Source: Paraburkholderia franconis
GTDB lineage: Bacteria; Pseudomonadota; Gammaproteobacteria; Burkholderiales; Burkholderiaceae
DNA: 64,000 bases
Assembly: GCF_009362735.1 (NCBI RefSeq)
Contig: NZ_WHNP01000001.1
Coordinates: 186,001-250,000, forward strand
Reading direction: 5' to 3'
This document shows, piece after piece, positions 16,080 to 25,927 of this stretch. The notes below the pieces were generated by a model that worked only from the letters and a program-made list of their open reading frames with translations, searched no databases and was not told the origin of the DNA. Position 1 is the stretch's first letter. Every line of letters starts with the position of its first letter. A program made the translations under genes and the position numbers.

Positions 16080-18557
16080 CTAAACGTAGCGGCGGCTCTT
16101 GAAGCTGACGGTTCGCTTGTAGTCCTCCATCGAGCCGACACGCCGGATGTTCGCCCACGTGCCCTTGTAGTACGGAACGATGTTGCGGTCGGTCCACGTA
16201 GTCGTCACGTTGTCCTGGATGCCGTTGATGTGACCGAACACCATGAACGTCTGGTCATGCTTGATTTCGGCTGCCGGATACGCCATCGCATACGTCGACC
16301 CGAAATCGTTGAAAACCTCAACGATGTCGCCGGCACTGATGCCGAGTCCCTGCGCATCGCCCGGATTCAGCTCGATATAGGCCATCGGGTCTCGCGCGCG
16401 CACGAACTCGTTGTACTGGTCGTGATAGACCGTCTGCCACACCTCGTTGGTCCGGCCGTTGTTAATCCAGAATCGGTATTTCGCTTTCTGGTCCGCCACG
16501 GTTTTCGGCAGGCCCGGCCACGGTGACGGCTTGAACTGCGCCTTGCCGTCGGGCGTGTCGAACTTGCCATCCATGTAGAGCATCTCCGTGCCGACGAGTT
16601 TTCCGCCTTCCCACGCCTTGGTCGGCAACTGAACACCGTTGTTGGCCATGATGCGCAGACGTTCATAGGTCACGAGATTGCCGGTGCTGCCACCCTGGCT
16701 GTCAATCTTCTCTACACCGGGCTGTCCGGCCCGGCGGAAACCGTCGTTAAAGGCATCTTCCTCAGTCTTCCAGTCAAAGCCGTTAAACCGCGACGCCATC
16801 TTCGTGTTGCCCTCCTTCGTGTACATGTCGCGCAATGAGTTAGCCACCCGCGCCGCGATAAGGCAGTCTGGCATTGCGGTTCCGGGCGGGTCCATGAACC
16901 GCTCGGACAGACGCATCCGCCGCTCGCCGTTCATGGAGGTCAGGTTCATTTCGCCAGGATGCGCAGCGGGCAACATCAGATGAGCGGCTTCGGCGAGTTT
17001 CGTCGGATAGAGGTTGATGCTGGTGACGAATAGCCCGCCCTTGGACGTCGCGTCATAGATGACATCAACCATCTGTTCCGTGCTCGCGCCACGCGCCTTC
17101 TGCATTGCATCCTTCACGGTTTGCGAGCGACGCAGAACCACTTCGCGCAGTCCTTGCGCGTTGTTGCTCGTCTGAAAGTTGTTGCATCCCCACCAGGTCA
17201 TCATCCGGCCTTTACCGTTAATGAGTTCCTGGTCGATGTATATCTTCGTGTTTCCCGGATATGGCGGCCTCGTGTAGCCTTCCTGGTGGCCGCCCATGCG
17301 GACGCACCCTGTGCCGCGCCGACCGACGTTGTGGGTCGCAAGAACGACGTCAACGAGAGATGACTGAATCAGGTAGTTGTCGTTGCCCCAGATGATGCCT
17401 TTTTCATACGTATGCATCGTTCTGGGCATCTGGCCGGGTGCCTTGGGCTTATAGGACCATTCTGCCGCTGTCCTGATTTTGTCGACGGACACACCCGTAA
17501 TCCTGCTGCTTTCGTCGAGCGACAGGTTGTTCGCCTTCACCGCATCGTTGAAGCCATTCGTATGCGCCGCAATGAAATCGCGGTCAATCCACCCTTGCTG
17601 GACCACGTACGTGAAGATGCCGTTGAACAGCGCGATGTCGGTGCCTGGCTGGATGTCGAGATGAAGAACGTTGTCCTTGCCCGCGACCTGCTCGGCGATT
17701 GCGATGGTGGGCGTACGTCTCGGGTCGACAAATACTACTCGGGTCTTCGGTGTTGATTCGCCGGGGAACCACTTCCTCTTCTTGTCGACGGTCGAACCTT
17801 GCAGGTTGGGCACCCAGTGATTGAGGAAGTAGTTCGTCTGGGTCTCGTAGGAATTCGCGCCGATGGACCAGATGACATCGGCCAGTTCCGCGTCCTCGTA
17901 CGAGTTGTTCAGCTCGCCGATGCCCATCTCGCGAGTGGCATGGCATTCCGAGTTGTAGGCCGGCCGGTTGTGGATACGCACCATCGGCGTCTGCAGCGCC
18001 GTGAACATCAACTTGCCACTGCCCCAGGTATTCTCGAATCCACCGCCTGCTCCGCCATGGTCGAAGGCGGAGAACACGATGCCGTTCGGTCCATCCTTGT
18101 CGAGCACCTTTTTCATCAGACCAGCATAGAGGGCCATCGCCTCGTCCCAGGTCGTGTCGACCCACTGGTCGCTGACGTAGATGCGCGGATTCTTCAGGCG
18201 TTCCTGTGTGAGGCCATCCGGCGCATACATGTAGGTTGCCATCTTGCCGCCGCGTGTCGAGCTCAGGCCGCTGTTCACGACACAGCTCTTGTCCGGGACA
18301 ATCATGATGGTCTTGCGGGAGCCGTCGCGGTCAGTGACTACGTTTTCCATCGCCGGCGTCATGATGAGCTGCATCGGCGGAACCTGCTTCCGGAAATCGA
18401 CGCCTAGCGCATTCTGGTTTGGCGCGCGTCCACCTTCTTCGCCTTCGGGCCACTTGTACACGTGATACCCGCAGCCAACGATGCAGAAGTGGCACGTCAT
18501 GTTCGTTCGCTGGGCCGTGACCGGCGGTAGCACAATGCGGTCGTTGTCCTTAGCCAT
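16080..18557 (-). CDS. aioA: Arsenite oxidase large molybdopterin subunit
   Basis: An 825-residue Mo-bis-MGD enzyme of the DMSO reductase family that oxidises arsenite to arsenate in the periplasm. The N-terminal [3Fe-4S] motif C22-x2-C25-x3-C29 ([12 protein letters not shown]) is intact, with no fourth cysteine, and the usual Ser is in [10 protein letters not shown], as in AioA. The arsenite-pocket sequences [20 protein letters not shown] and [15 protein letters not shown] are present. There is no signal peptide, as expected, since it is exported with AioB. It is the second gene after aioB, 16 bases downstream, under the sigma-54 promoter at 19152-19168. No cytochrome c or molybdenum-cofactor gene follows it. 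The gene looks fully functional. Confidence 0.97.
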   Translation of the reverse strand: MAKDNDRIVLPPVTAQRTNMTCHFCIVGCGYHVYKWPEGEEGGRAPNQNALGVDFRKQVPPMQLIMTPAMENVVTDRDGSRKTIMIVPDKSCVVNSGLSSTRGGKMATYMYAPDGLTQERLKNPRIYVSDQWVDTTWDEAMALYAGLMKKVLDKDGPNGIVFSAFDHGGAGGGFENTWGSGKLMFTALQTPMVRIHNRPAYNSECHATREMGIGELNNSYEDAELADVIWSIGANSYETQTNYFLNHWVPNLQGSTVDKKRKWFPGESTPKTRVVFVDPRRTPTIAIAEQVAGKDNVLHLDIQPGTDIALFNGIFTYVVQQGWIDRDFIAAHTNGFNDAVKANNLSLDESSRITGVSVDKIRTAAEWSYKPKAPGQMPRTMHTYEKGIIWGNDNYLIQSSLVDVVLATHNVGRRGTGCVRMGGHQEGYTRPPYPGNTKIYIDQELINGKGRMMTWWGCNNFQTSNNAQGLREVVLRRSQTVKDAMQKARGASTEQMVDVIYDATSKGGLFVTSINLYPTKLAEAAHLMLPAAHPGEMNLTSMNGERRMRLSERFMDPPGTAMPDCLIAARVANSLRDMYTKEGNTKMASRFNGFDWKTEEDAFNDGFRRAGQPGVEKIDSQGGSTGNLVTYERLRIMANNGVQLPTKAWEGGKLVGTEMLYMDGKFDTPDGKAQFKPSPWPGLPKTVADQKAKYRFWINNGRTNEVWQTVYHDQYNEFVRARDPMAYIELNPGDAQGLGISAGDIVEVFNDFGSTYAMAYPAAEIKHDQTFMVFGHINGIQDNVTTTWTDRNIVPYYKGTWANIRRVGSMEDYKRTVSFKSRRYV

Positions 18558-18573
18558 TTTCAGCTCCTCGAAC

Positions 18574-19098
18574 TCAAAGAACGTTAGCCTGGCGGCCGTA
18601 AATCAGACCGTCCATTCCGACGGCCGACACAGTGCCAGTCTTCTCGTCGTAGTGAAGACGCACGCGTGGAAGGTTTTCTGTTGCCTGCCCGGCAATCATC
18701 TGTCCGCCCTTCTCGGCGTCGAACATACTGAAGTGGCAAGGGCACTTGAATATCTTCGTCGTGGGCTCGTACGCCACCGGGCAGCCCATGTGGGTACACA
18801 TCGCGCTGTAAGCCACGATGTCTCCATCCGGGCCGACACCGCCCGGCACACGACTGCCGAGCTTGACGGCCGTACACGGCGAAGACGCGTCGGGATAGGT
18901 GAAAGCGACCGGGCTGTTGACAGTCATGTGCCCCAGTTGTGCCAATGCCTTCTTCGGATAAGGAAGTGTCGTACGGCTGGTATCGACGGGATTCGCGGCA
19001 GTCGCTACGTTCGATGCCAGCGCAGACACTGCGGTCGCGGCAATCGAACCGCCGCTGAGTTTCAGGAATGTGCGGCGCTGGATTTTGAGTTCGGCCAT
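18574..19098 (-). CDS. aioB: Arsenite oxidase small Rieske subunit
   Basis: A 174-residue iron-sulfur protein with a twin-arginine signal ([21 protein letters not shown]) that carries the AioA/AioB pair across the membrane. The Rieske [2Fe-2S] ligands are CTHMGC and CPCHFSMFD; both the second Cys of CTHMGC and the first of CPCH are kept, so the stabilising disulfide of some AioB proteins is possible. Two ATGs lie six bases apart; the second (19098) is preferred because GAGGAG is then seven bases away. It passes electrons from the molybdenum centre to an external acceptor. It is the first gene of the operon. Confidence 0.96.
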   Translation of the reverse strand: MAELKIQRRTFLKLSGGSIAATAVSALASNVATAANPVDTSRTTLPYPKKALAQLGHMTVNSPVAFTYPDASSPCTAVKLGSRVPGGVGPDGDIVAYSAMCTHMGCPVAYEPTTKIFKCPCHFSMFDAEKGGQMIAGQATENLPRVRLHYDEKTGTVSAVGMDGLIYGRQANVL

Positions 19099-19151
19099 GG
19101 TCATCTCCTCGCTTGAATCTTGCTGCTGTTGTCATTAGCATCGAATGCAAC

Positions 19152-19168
19152 GGCAAGACATATGCCAA
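19152..19168 (-). promoter_or_regulatory. Sigma-54 (-24/-12) promoter of aioBA
   Basis: The minus strand reads TTGGCATATGTCTTGCC: GG and GC separated by exactly ten bases, matching the sigma-54 consensus TGGCAC-N5-TTGC with one mismatch. It lies about 55 bases before the aioB start, and the cluster encodes a sigma-54-dependent activator (AioR). Confidence 0.88.
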
Positions 19169-19233
19169 GCGCTTCGCTATCTGCCAAGGGGCGCGTGCCT
19201 TGAGGATTGCCATGGTTTTGCTGCTATTCACCA

Positions 19234-19247
19234 TTACCGTCCGGTAA
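19234..19247. promoter_or_regulatory. Candidate AioR upstream activator site, TTACCGTCCGGTAA
   Basis: A 6-base inverted repeat with a 2-base centre, about 70 bases upstream of the -24 element of the aioBA promoter and just before the divergent aioX gene. The distance suits an enhancer site for a sigma-54 activator. Assignment to AioR is inference from position and symmetry. Confidence 0.55.
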
Positions 19248-19273
19248 CGGTTCCCAACGGGGAGTGGGCCGTT

Positions 19274-20152
19274 ATGTCACCACTTCGTAACACCCGGCGG
19301 CGACAGGTTCTGCGGTTTGCGCTGGGCTTGCCGTTTCTTTCGTCACTCCGCTTCGCGAGCGGTAGCGAAAATCCTCTTGTGGCCTTTGGCACGACGGGAG
19401 TCATCCTCGATAACGAAATCAACCTGCTCAACGAATGGAGTCGTGAACTCGAGGAACCGTGCAGCGCCGAAGTGCGGTTTGTGCAGCGCAATGCCTACCG
19501 CGATATCGACGACCTGCTCGCCGACGGCCGGCTTGACGTCGCGTGGGTATGTGGTTTCCCCTACGTGACGCATTTGCAGACGATGCGCCTGATGGCGATA
19601 CCGGACTACGCAGGGCAGCCGCTCTATCAGTCATACCTGATAGTCCCGAAGAGCGATACGCATACGACCCACATCACGCAGCTCCGCGACCGCGTGTTTG
19701 CTTTTAGCGACCCGGAGTCCAACTCGGGCTTTCTCGTGCCTGCTACCGAACTCATGCGCGCGGGTATCCGGCCGACGCGCTTTTTCAGGAAATTCTTCTT
19801 CACGTATGCGCACAGGAAGGTCGTAGATGCAGTGACCTCAGGTCTTGCAGACGCTGGCGAGATAGACGGATACGTCTACGACACTATCGAGAAGCAATAT
19901 CCGGAGCGCACGCGCGACGTGCGCGTGGCGTGGCGTTCTCCGCACTATGGTTTCCCGCCGATTGTCGCGCGTCGTTCGCTCGACGAAGAATCATTCCTTC
20001 GAATCCAACGCGCGCTGCTCGGGATGAAAGAGCGCGCCGACGGTCAGGCGGTCCTGCGACGGTTGAATCTGGAAGGCTTTTTCCCTGACGACGACAAGGT
20101 GTTTGACGGCATTCGCCGTCTGGTATCCATCCTCAACACCGGACCGGTGTAG
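19274..20152 (+). CDS. aioX: AioX, periplasmic arsenite-binding protein of the PhnD/PBP family
   Basis: A 292-residue solute-binding protein with an N-terminal RRRQVLRFALGLPFLSSL export signal containing a twin-arginine. The fold is that of phosphonate/oxyanion-binding proteins, with FAFSDPESNSGFLVPATELM in the hinge region. A cysteine in the ligand strand, C93 (DVAWVCGFPYV), matches the single Cys that AioX proteins need to sense arsenite; C63 is another candidate. AioX passes the signal to AioS. The start at 19274 follows GGGGAG by nine bases; the reading frame extends upstream but without a good start. It is divergent from aioBA and followed 10 bases later by aioS. Confidence 0.9.
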   Translation: MSPLRNTRRRQVLRFALGLPFLSSLRFASGSENPLVAFGTTGVILDNEINLLNEWSRELEEPCSAEVRFVQRNAYRDIDDLLADGRLDVAWVCGFPYVTHLQTMRLMAIPDYAGQPLYQSYLIVPKSDTHTTHITQLRDRVFAFSDPESNSGFLVPATELMRAGIRPTRFFRKFFFTYAHRKVVDAVTSGLADAGEIDGYVYDTIEKQYPERTRDVRVAWRSPHYGFPPIVARRSLDEESFLRIQRALLGMKERADGQAVLRRLNLEGFFPDDDKVFDGIRRLVSILNTGPV

Positions 20153-20162
20153 GGCCGCACAG

Positions 20163-21620
20163 ATGCTCACTCGTGTCAGTTACCGCTACAAGATTCCGCT
20201 GGCACTCAGCGGCGTCATTCTGTTGACCGAGTTGCTCGTGACCGTGGCTCTCGTTAGTGTCGCGGTCTCGGATGCCCGTCGTGACCTGGAGAGCAGTGCA
20301 GAAAATCTCTGTCGCGTGCTCGCGTTGTCCGTGCGCGACCCCATGATGAAAGACGACCTGTGGCGGGCATTTGAAGTGATTCGCACGCCAGTGGCGGTCA
20401 GGGAGCCGACGAACGCACTGAAGGAAATCGTTGTCTTCGATGCACGGTCGCGCGTCTACGTGTCCACCTCGCCGCGCAAAGACCCCATTCAGACGCCAGT
20501 CGCGAAACTTCAGCCTCAATTTGCTATGGCCATTTCACGCTTACGCAATGATGGTGCTTCGTTCTTTTTCGACTTTCCCGGACTGTTCGCGGACCGCGAC
20601 GTGACCGCCGGCATGCAGGTCAATTCCGATGACAGTAGCAGGCTGGGCTACGTTGTCCTCGTGTATGACGCCAATGCGTACTATGGCCGGATGCGGTCAA
20701 CGCTGCTCAAGCTTGGGGCAGCGACTGTTCCCGCGTTGCTGCTACTCATCCCCCTGGGCTGGATATGGGGTGACCGGATGGCCAAGCCGTTACTTCGCCT
20801 TGCGGCTGCCATGGCTCGCGTTGGAAAAGAGCATCCGGCAAAGTTGGGTGCGGGCATTACCGGGCAGAGCAACGACGAAATCGGGCAACTGGAACAGCAG
20901 TTCCAGGCAATGCTCGGTGAACTCGCGCAAAAACAGGAACTGGAGCGTGAGGTCGTCGTGTCGGAGCGATTGGCGGCTGTGGGACAAGTTGCCGCCGGCA
21001 TCGCACATGAGATTAACAATCCGCTTGGCGGGATGCTCAACGCTATCGACACCCTCAACACCCACGGCGAACCCGATGCACAGACCAGGAAGACCCTTGG
21101 GCTCCTGGAGCGCGGCCTTGCCCAAATCCGCTCGACGGTGGGCGCGCTGCTATTCGAGGCGCGCCTTGACTCTCCGGCAATGAGCGTATCCGACTGGCAG
21201 GACCTGAAACTGCTGATAGCACCACAGATTCAGGCAAAGCAGGCCGTGTTTCACTGGGAAGTCGACCTGGACGAAGCTATCTCGCTACCGGGACATCTTG
21301 TGCGCCAGCTGGTCCTCAACCTGCTGCTTAACGCTGCCAAGGCGGTTGAGGTCGGAGGACGGGTCGACTGCCTCGCAGCAGTAAGCGTCGCGGGACTCGA
21401 AATAAGAGTGGCGAACACCGGCCAGCATATCTGCGGCGCCGCGATGGAGCATCTGTTTGAGCCCTTTGGCGCTGTCACCAGGACCGAAGGCCGACGGTCA
21501 TACAGCCTTGGGCTGTGGGTTAGCTATCAGATAGTTACCCAGCTTCGCGGCACAATTTCGGTCGATAGCGCACCGGGGAAGACGTGCATCTTCGTGCTGA
21601 TACCGGTGAGTTCATCATAA
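20163..21620 (+). CDS. aioS: AioS, arsenite-responsive sensor histidine kinase
   Basis: A 485-residue membrane kinase. Helix 1 (KIPLALSGVILLTELLVTVALVSVAV) and helix 2 (VPALLLLIPLGWIWG) frame a periplasmic sensor region of about 150 residues. A HAMP linker follows, then the phosphorylated H-box H282 (VAAGIAHEINNPLGGML) and an ATPase domain with an N-box-like LVLNLLLNAAKAVE and a G-box YSLGLWVSYQIV. It should sense arsenite-loaded AioX and phosphorylate AioR. It starts 10 bases after aioX and ends 14 bases before the preferred aioR start, so aioXSR is one transcription unit. The kinase class with HEINNPLG is common in NtrB-like partners of sigma-54 regulators. Confidence 0.93.
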   Translation: MLTRVSYRYKIPLALSGVILLTELLVTVALVSVAVSDARRDLESSAENLCRVLALSVRDPMMKDDLWRAFEVIRTPVAVREPTNALKEIVVFDARSRVYVSTSPRKDPIQTPVAKLQPQFAMAISRLRNDGASFFFDFPGLFADRDVTAGMQVNSDDSSRLGYVVLVYDANAYYGRMRSTLLKLGAATVPALLLLIPLGWIWGDRMAKPLLRLAAAMARVGKEHPAKLGAGITGQSNDEIGQLEQQFQAMLGELAQKQELEREVVVSERLAAVGQVAAGIAHEINNPLGGMLNAIDTLNTHGEPDAQTRKTLGLLERGLAQIRSTVGALLFEARLDSPAMSVSDWQDLKLLIAPQIQAKQAVFHWEVDLDEAISLPGHLVRQLVLNLLLNAAKAVEVGGRVDCLAAVSVAGLEIRVANTGQHICGAAMEHLFEPFGAVTRTEGRRSYSLGLWVSYQIVTQLRGTISVDSAPGKTCIFVLIPVSSS

Positions 21621-21634
21621 GAATGGGAGCAGTC

Positions 21635-22984
21635 ATGGGGACCACGCTCATCTGTGTTGTCGAGGATGACCCCATCATGGGCGAGTCGCTCGCGGACCGT
21701 TTCCGGCTGGAGGGATTTGAGGTCGATTGGCACATCGACGGGGAATCGGCATTGGATGCCTTTGGTAGCAGGCCGTATCAGGCTGTCATCAGTGACATCC
21801 GGCTACCTGATATCTCAGGCGAAGAGCTGTTTTCCCGGGCGAAGGCGACGCGCGTGGGCGTACCGCCATTCGTGTTCATCACTGCGTACGCCTCGGTGGA
21901 AACCGCTGTTTCTGTCCTGAAAAGCGGCGCCGCCGACTACGTCACCAAGCCGTTCGATATTGGGGCGCTTGTCGAGAAGGTCCGACTTCTCACTGGTACG
22001 GGCATCCCCGACCAGGCCATGCCGGCGCAGAGCGAACTCGGCGTATCGGAAGCGATGAGGCGACTAGCCGAAATGGTCCCCCGGATTGCCGGCAGAGCGA
22101 GGTCGATTCTGATTACTGGCGAGTCCGGTGTTGGAAAAGAGGTCGTGGCAAGGTTCGTACACCGTCATTCGCCGGGCGAAACGCTGCCGTTTGTTGCCGT
22201 CAACTGTGGCGCGGTTCCTGATACGCTCCTTGAATCCGAATTCTTCGGTCATGAGCGAGGTGCGTTCACTGGTGCCGAGCGGCAGAAGAAGGGCTACTTC
22301 GAACAGGCCGAAGGCGGCACGCTCTTTCTTGACGAAATTGGCGACCTGCCGTTGTCGATGCAGGTCAAGCTGCTGCGTGCTCTTCAGGAGCGTCGTATCA
22401 CCAGGGTCGGGGGCGAGCGGGAGGTTGAAACCACCTTCCTCCTCATCTGCGCGACGAATCGCGACCTGGCGGAGCTGGTCCGTCTTGGGAAATTCAGGGA
22501 AGACCTGTTTTACCGCATCAATATCTTGCAGTTACGCGTGCCGGCGCTACGCGACCGGCCGGACGATGTCCTGTGGTTTGCGCACCGGTTCGTGCGTGAC
22601 ATCGCGGGCCGTCTGGGGGAGCCTATAAAGCTTTTCCATCCGTCAGCCGAGGCCCGACTTGCTACCTACGGATGGCCGGGCAACGTCCGGGAACTGCAGA
22701 ATCGCCTCGAGCGGGCGTGCATTGTCTGCTCAGGGAACATGCTCTTTTCTTCGGACATTTTCGAAGAGGACGGTGCTCAGGCTGTGCCGCCACCCAACAT
22801 GGATACCCCGCTCGAGGGCTATATGGCTGCATGCGAGAGCGCGTTCATTCGCGCAGCGCTGTTGCAGCATCAGGGTCACATCTCGGAGACCGCCAACGCC
22901 TTGGGTATTTCCAGGAAAAGCCTGTGGGAAAAGATGCGACGGCATGCGATAGCGGCTGAACCGCACATCCTCGCGTCAAAGTAG
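21635..22984 (+). CDS. aioR: AioR, sigma-54-dependent response regulator
   Basis: A 449-residue NtrC-type activator. The receiver domain has the acidic pocket VVEDD and phosphoacceptor D54 (VISDIRLPD), with the lysine in KPFDIG. The AAA+ domain has Walker A GESGVGKE, the sigma-54 contact loop RGAFTGAERQ, and Walker B GGTLFLDEIGDLP. A Fis-type helix-turn-helix is at the end (GHISETANALGISRKSLWEKMRR). It should activate aioBA from the palindrome at 19234-19247. The ATG at 21635 has GGGAG six bases before it; an ATG at 21623 is an alternative. All catalytic motifs are intact. Confidence 0.95.
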   Translation: MGTTLICVVEDDPIMGESLADRFRLEGFEVDWHIDGESALDAFGSRPYQAVISDIRLPDISGEELFSRAKATRVGVPPFVFITAYASVETAVSVLKSGAADYVTKPFDIGALVEKVRLLTGTGIPDQAMPAQSELGVSEAMRRLAEMVPRIAGRARSILITGESGVGKEVVARFVHRHSPGETLPFVAVNCGAVPDTLLESEFFGHERGAFTGAERQKKGYFEQAEGGTLFLDEIGDLPLSMQVKLLRALQERRITRVGGEREVETTFLLICATNRDLAELVRLGKFREDLFYRINILQLRVPALRDRPDDVLWFAHRFVRDIAGRLGEPIKLFHPSAEARLATYGWPGNVRELQNRLERACIVCSGNMLFSSDIFEEDGAQAVPPPNMDTPLEGYMAACESAFIRAALLQHQGHISETANALGISRKSLWEKMRRHAIAAEPHILASK

Positions 22985-23136
22985 CGGCAAGCGCCTAAAG
23001 GACCTTGTACGAGTGTGGATGGGGACGGTGCAGCGCTTGAAATCCGAGGGCACATTGGACCTGGCGCCGGGCCTGCCAATATTCGGTTTGCGAAACAAAG
23101 TCACAGCCGCTATTAAGCGCCGACACTACTGGTTTG

Positions 23137-23523
23137 CTAAAGACTTGTGGTCAACGCGGCTATCAAGCCGGCTTTAACAAGTAGAGCCTCCGGAATGACC
23201 TCGTAGGCAGTGCCCTCGATGTTGACGGTGCGACATTCGGAATCTCCGCAAACAGAACAGCAACGGCTGGTGCCCGCTGAGCCCTTCAGCCATTCTTCCA
23301 TTGGCTTTCCGGCAATCCAGATACGATTGGATTCGGAAGGATTGGCCTTGAATGTCGCTTCGTCAATGGACCGTGTTTCCAATGCCGGTTCGATGCCGAG
23401 TGGCAGTAACGTCGTGCGCAACTCCTCGAGTGCTCGCTCGACCTGTTCCCCAGTCCCTGCGCAACGCGGGCATGTGGTCCCACCGGTGACAAGTCGTTGC
23501 CAGACAATAGGGAGCTTCTTCAT
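23137..23523 (-). CDS. DUF2703 cysteine-rich protein of the ars operon
   Basis: A 128-residue cytosolic protein of the DUF2703 family, with a thioredoxin-like flavour: an N-terminal strand LPIVWQRLVTGGTTCPRCAGTGEQVERALEEL bearing a C-x2-C, and a later cluster GTSRCCSVCGDSECRTVNIEG with CC, C and C. Seven cysteines in such a small protein suggest metal(loid) or redox chemistry. It is the last gene of the minus-strand operon after arsD and arsA, 43 bases downstream of arsA, with a good AGGAGA ribosome site. DUF2703 proteins have been noticed in arsenic and mercury clusters, but no function is established. A metallochaperone for ArsA or a redox partner of ArsC are guesses. Confidence 0.75.
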   Translation of the reverse strand: MKKLPIVWQRLVTGGTTCPRCAGTGEQVERALEELRTTLLPLGIEPALETRSIDEATFKANPSESNRIWIAGKPMEEWLKGSAGTSRCCSVCGDSECRTVNIEGTAYEVIPEALLVKAGLIAALTTSL

Positions 23524-23566
23524 GGCGTTTCTCCTTGAGTAACGCTAACGATTTCAGCTGCGCGCG

Positions 23567-25316
23567 CTAGCGAATCATGTGCTTCAGACCGACTTCGCCG
23601 ACGGGCGCCTCGGCAAGCCACGGGATCAAGGCGGTCCGTCGCGACAAGGTGTCCGCGACGCGGCGAATGAAAGGAACCTCATAAGTTCCACGCTGGCACA
23701 AAATCGGATTTGTGGTGCCGCTTGCCAACAGGGATTGGTTAATGACCCATGCGTAAGGCTCAATGCCCGCTCGTGCCAAATCAGCTCTCAGGCGTTCAGC
23801 CTCGTGAACCGGAGTCGCTTCTGGCAGGGTGACGATGAGAATTCGCGTGTAGTCCCGGTCGCGCAAACGGGGAAGCAGCTGACGGACTGCCTCGGGCATA
23901 TCGCCTTGCGTTCGCATCACTTCCCGATGGAATGCCTCCGCTGCGTCTAGCAACAGAATGGTGTGCCCTGTGGGTGCCGTATCCAGTACGACGAATCCCG
24001 TCGTGCCTTCGTCTACCGTTCGCGCGAACGCCCTGAAAACCGCAATTTCCTCAGTGCATGGTGAGCGCAGGTCCTCTTCAAGCATGGCCCGACCGCCAGC
24101 ATCGAGGTGATGGCCGGCTTTCTCCAGCACTTCTTCCGTGTATTGCCTGACTTCCAGTGATGGGTCGATACGGGTGACGGTTAGCCCAGGCACCGCGCCG
24201 TCAATTGCGTCGGCCACGTGAGAGGCCGGGTCGGTTGTCGACAAAACGACCTTATGTCCTTTTCTGGCAAGCGCAACCGCAATCGCGGCGGCAACAGTGG
24301 TTTTCCCCACACCGCCTTTGCCCATGGTCATGATGACGCCATGGCCAATCTTCGACATCTCCTCAACGAAACCGCCGAGCCCCGGCGGCACAGCCGTTTC
24401 GGGCATTCGGTGGAGAGTCGGTAGCTCAACAGTTTCGGGGTGCGCCATCTCACGCAATGCGTCCAGGCCAACCGCGCCACGAGGGAGAAAAGGTATCCGT
24501 GTCTGCCGCAAAACGGCCAGCCCCCGGGGCATATCCGCGAGCGCCGATTTCGCGCGCTCGCGCATCGCTGTCGCGATGGCGTCGTCTTGCTGGTCGGTTG
24601 TGAATATGCCGTTGATGGCCAGCATCAGGTTGCGGACCCCCAGTTCTGCCAGCTCTCCGCGCGTGCGGTTGGCTTCTCGCAGGGAAGCGGTTTCCGGTCG
24701 GCTCACCAGAATGACTGTCGTGTCCTCGGCGCATGACAGGCGCTCGACGGTCGCCGCGTAAAGAGACTTCTGCTTTTCAAGACCTGCCAGCGGCCCAAGA
24801 CAGGACGCGCCTCCCGTCGACGACGAGATGAATTCGTTCCACGCTGAAGGCAAGGTCAACAGGCGAAGGGTGTGTCCGGTCGGCGCCGTGTCGAAAATCA
24901 CATGGTCGAAATCCGCCGTCGTTGCTGCATCACCGAGGAGTTTGGAAAACTCGTCGAAAGCAGCAATCTCGACGGTACACGCACCGGAAAACTGCTCTTC
25001 CATGCTTCGGATGGCGGCTGCCGGCAAGACACCCCGATAAGGCGCCACCATACGTTCCCGATAGGCCTGTGCAGCGACCTCGGGGTCGATGTTCAGTGCG
25101 TACAGTCCGGGGGCACCCGGCACGGCAGTTGGGGACCTGACTCAGGCTGACACCCAGCACCTCGTCGAGGTTGGAAGCGGGGTCGGTGCTAACGATAAGC
25201 ACCTTTTTTCCAGCATCTGCCATCGCCAGACCGGTTGCACATGAGAGCGACGTTTTGCCGACGCCGCCTTTTCCCGTGAAGAAAACATATCGAGTCTGAG
25301 TATCGGGCAGAGGCAT
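23567..25316 (-). pseudogene. arsA: ArsA arsenical pump ATPase, complete but with one frameshift
   Basis: A two-domain ATPase of about 580 codons that normally energises the ArsB arsenite pump. The A1 P-loop [15 protein letters not shown] (from the start [10 protein letters not shown]) and A2 P-loop [16 protein letters not shown] are both intact, as are DTAPTGHT signatures in each half and the three arsenite-binding cysteines ([21 protein letters not shown]). After VLGVSLSQ, near 25137, one extra G shifts the frame; [18 protein letters not shown] continues in the next frame. As sequenced, only the first 60 residues would be made in phase. A sequencing error cannot be excluded. The start has AAGGAG overlapping the arsD stop. 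Confidence 0.85.
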
Positions 25317-25325
25317 GGATGCTCC

Positions 25326-25694
25326 TTAGCAGCAGCCGGAATCCGGCGAACAGCAACTACCCAGCTTGACGCGGGGCTTTTCATCCGTCGTCAGCGTAAT
25401 GCTCAGTTTCTGGGCTAACTGCTGCCGCGATGGATACATTCCGGTAGATGCGATGTGCCCGTCGATAGAGATGATGGGTAGGCGGTCCGTGCCAGCTTCG
25501 AGTTCCTTGACCACGGCCGGATTGCTCACGAAGGCTTGCGGGTCCTGGCCCAGATTGTGCCGAATCACGGAAACGCCGTGCGCTTCGACCCATTTCAGGT
25601 CTGCCGAAAACTGCGCCAACACCGGGTCGACATCGATACCGCACACCCCTGTTGAACAGCACATGGCGGGGTCAAATACTTCAAGGTTTTTCAT
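25326..25694 (-). CDS. arsD: ArsD, arsenite metallochaperone
   Basis: A 122-residue protein of thioredoxin-like fold. The arsenite-binding cysteines C12, C13 and C18 (PAMCCSTGVCGID) required for chaperone activity are present. The tail GSCCSPDSGCC retains additional vicinal pairs like those of E. coli ArsD. It delivers arsenite to ArsA and is a weak repressor in some systems. The start at 25694 is the one with the family's MKNLEVFDPAMCC; longer frames upstream lack a ribosome site. It is followed after nine bases by arsA. Notably, no ArsB or Acr3 gene accompanies the pair. Confidence 0.93.
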   Translation of the reverse strand: MKNLEVFDPAMCCSTGVCGIDVDPVLAQFSADLKWVEAHGVSVIRHNLGQDPQAFVSNPAVVKELEAGTDRLPIISIDGHIASTGMYPSRQQLAQKLSITLTTDEKPRVKLGSCCSPDSGCC

Positions 25695-25927
25695 GATGGG
25701 CACCATCGTGGTAGTGAGGATTCGGCGGTCTCCAGACACAGGCGCGCTTCTGCGGACAGATGTCAGTGAACTGCGGCAGGTTGCGTCCGGGTTCACGAAC
25801 GAACGCGCTCATGTGACTTGAATCCACGTTGCACAGAATGTCAGTGGCGGCTTCGTCAATCCGTATAAGCTAGAGCGCCGCGACGGAAAGCGCTTGCGCC
25901 GAGTCAACAGGAGCCCGGATACCCGAG

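Noticed and set aside
19168..19190. A second sigma-54 promoter upstream of aioB (TTGGCAGATAGCGAAGC)
   Set aside because: The -12 element lacks the needed GC at the right distance (GAAGC instead of TTGC).
22985..23136. Short frame between aioR and the DUF2703 gene
   Set aside because: About 45 codons without start signal or recognisable motif; treated as noncoding.
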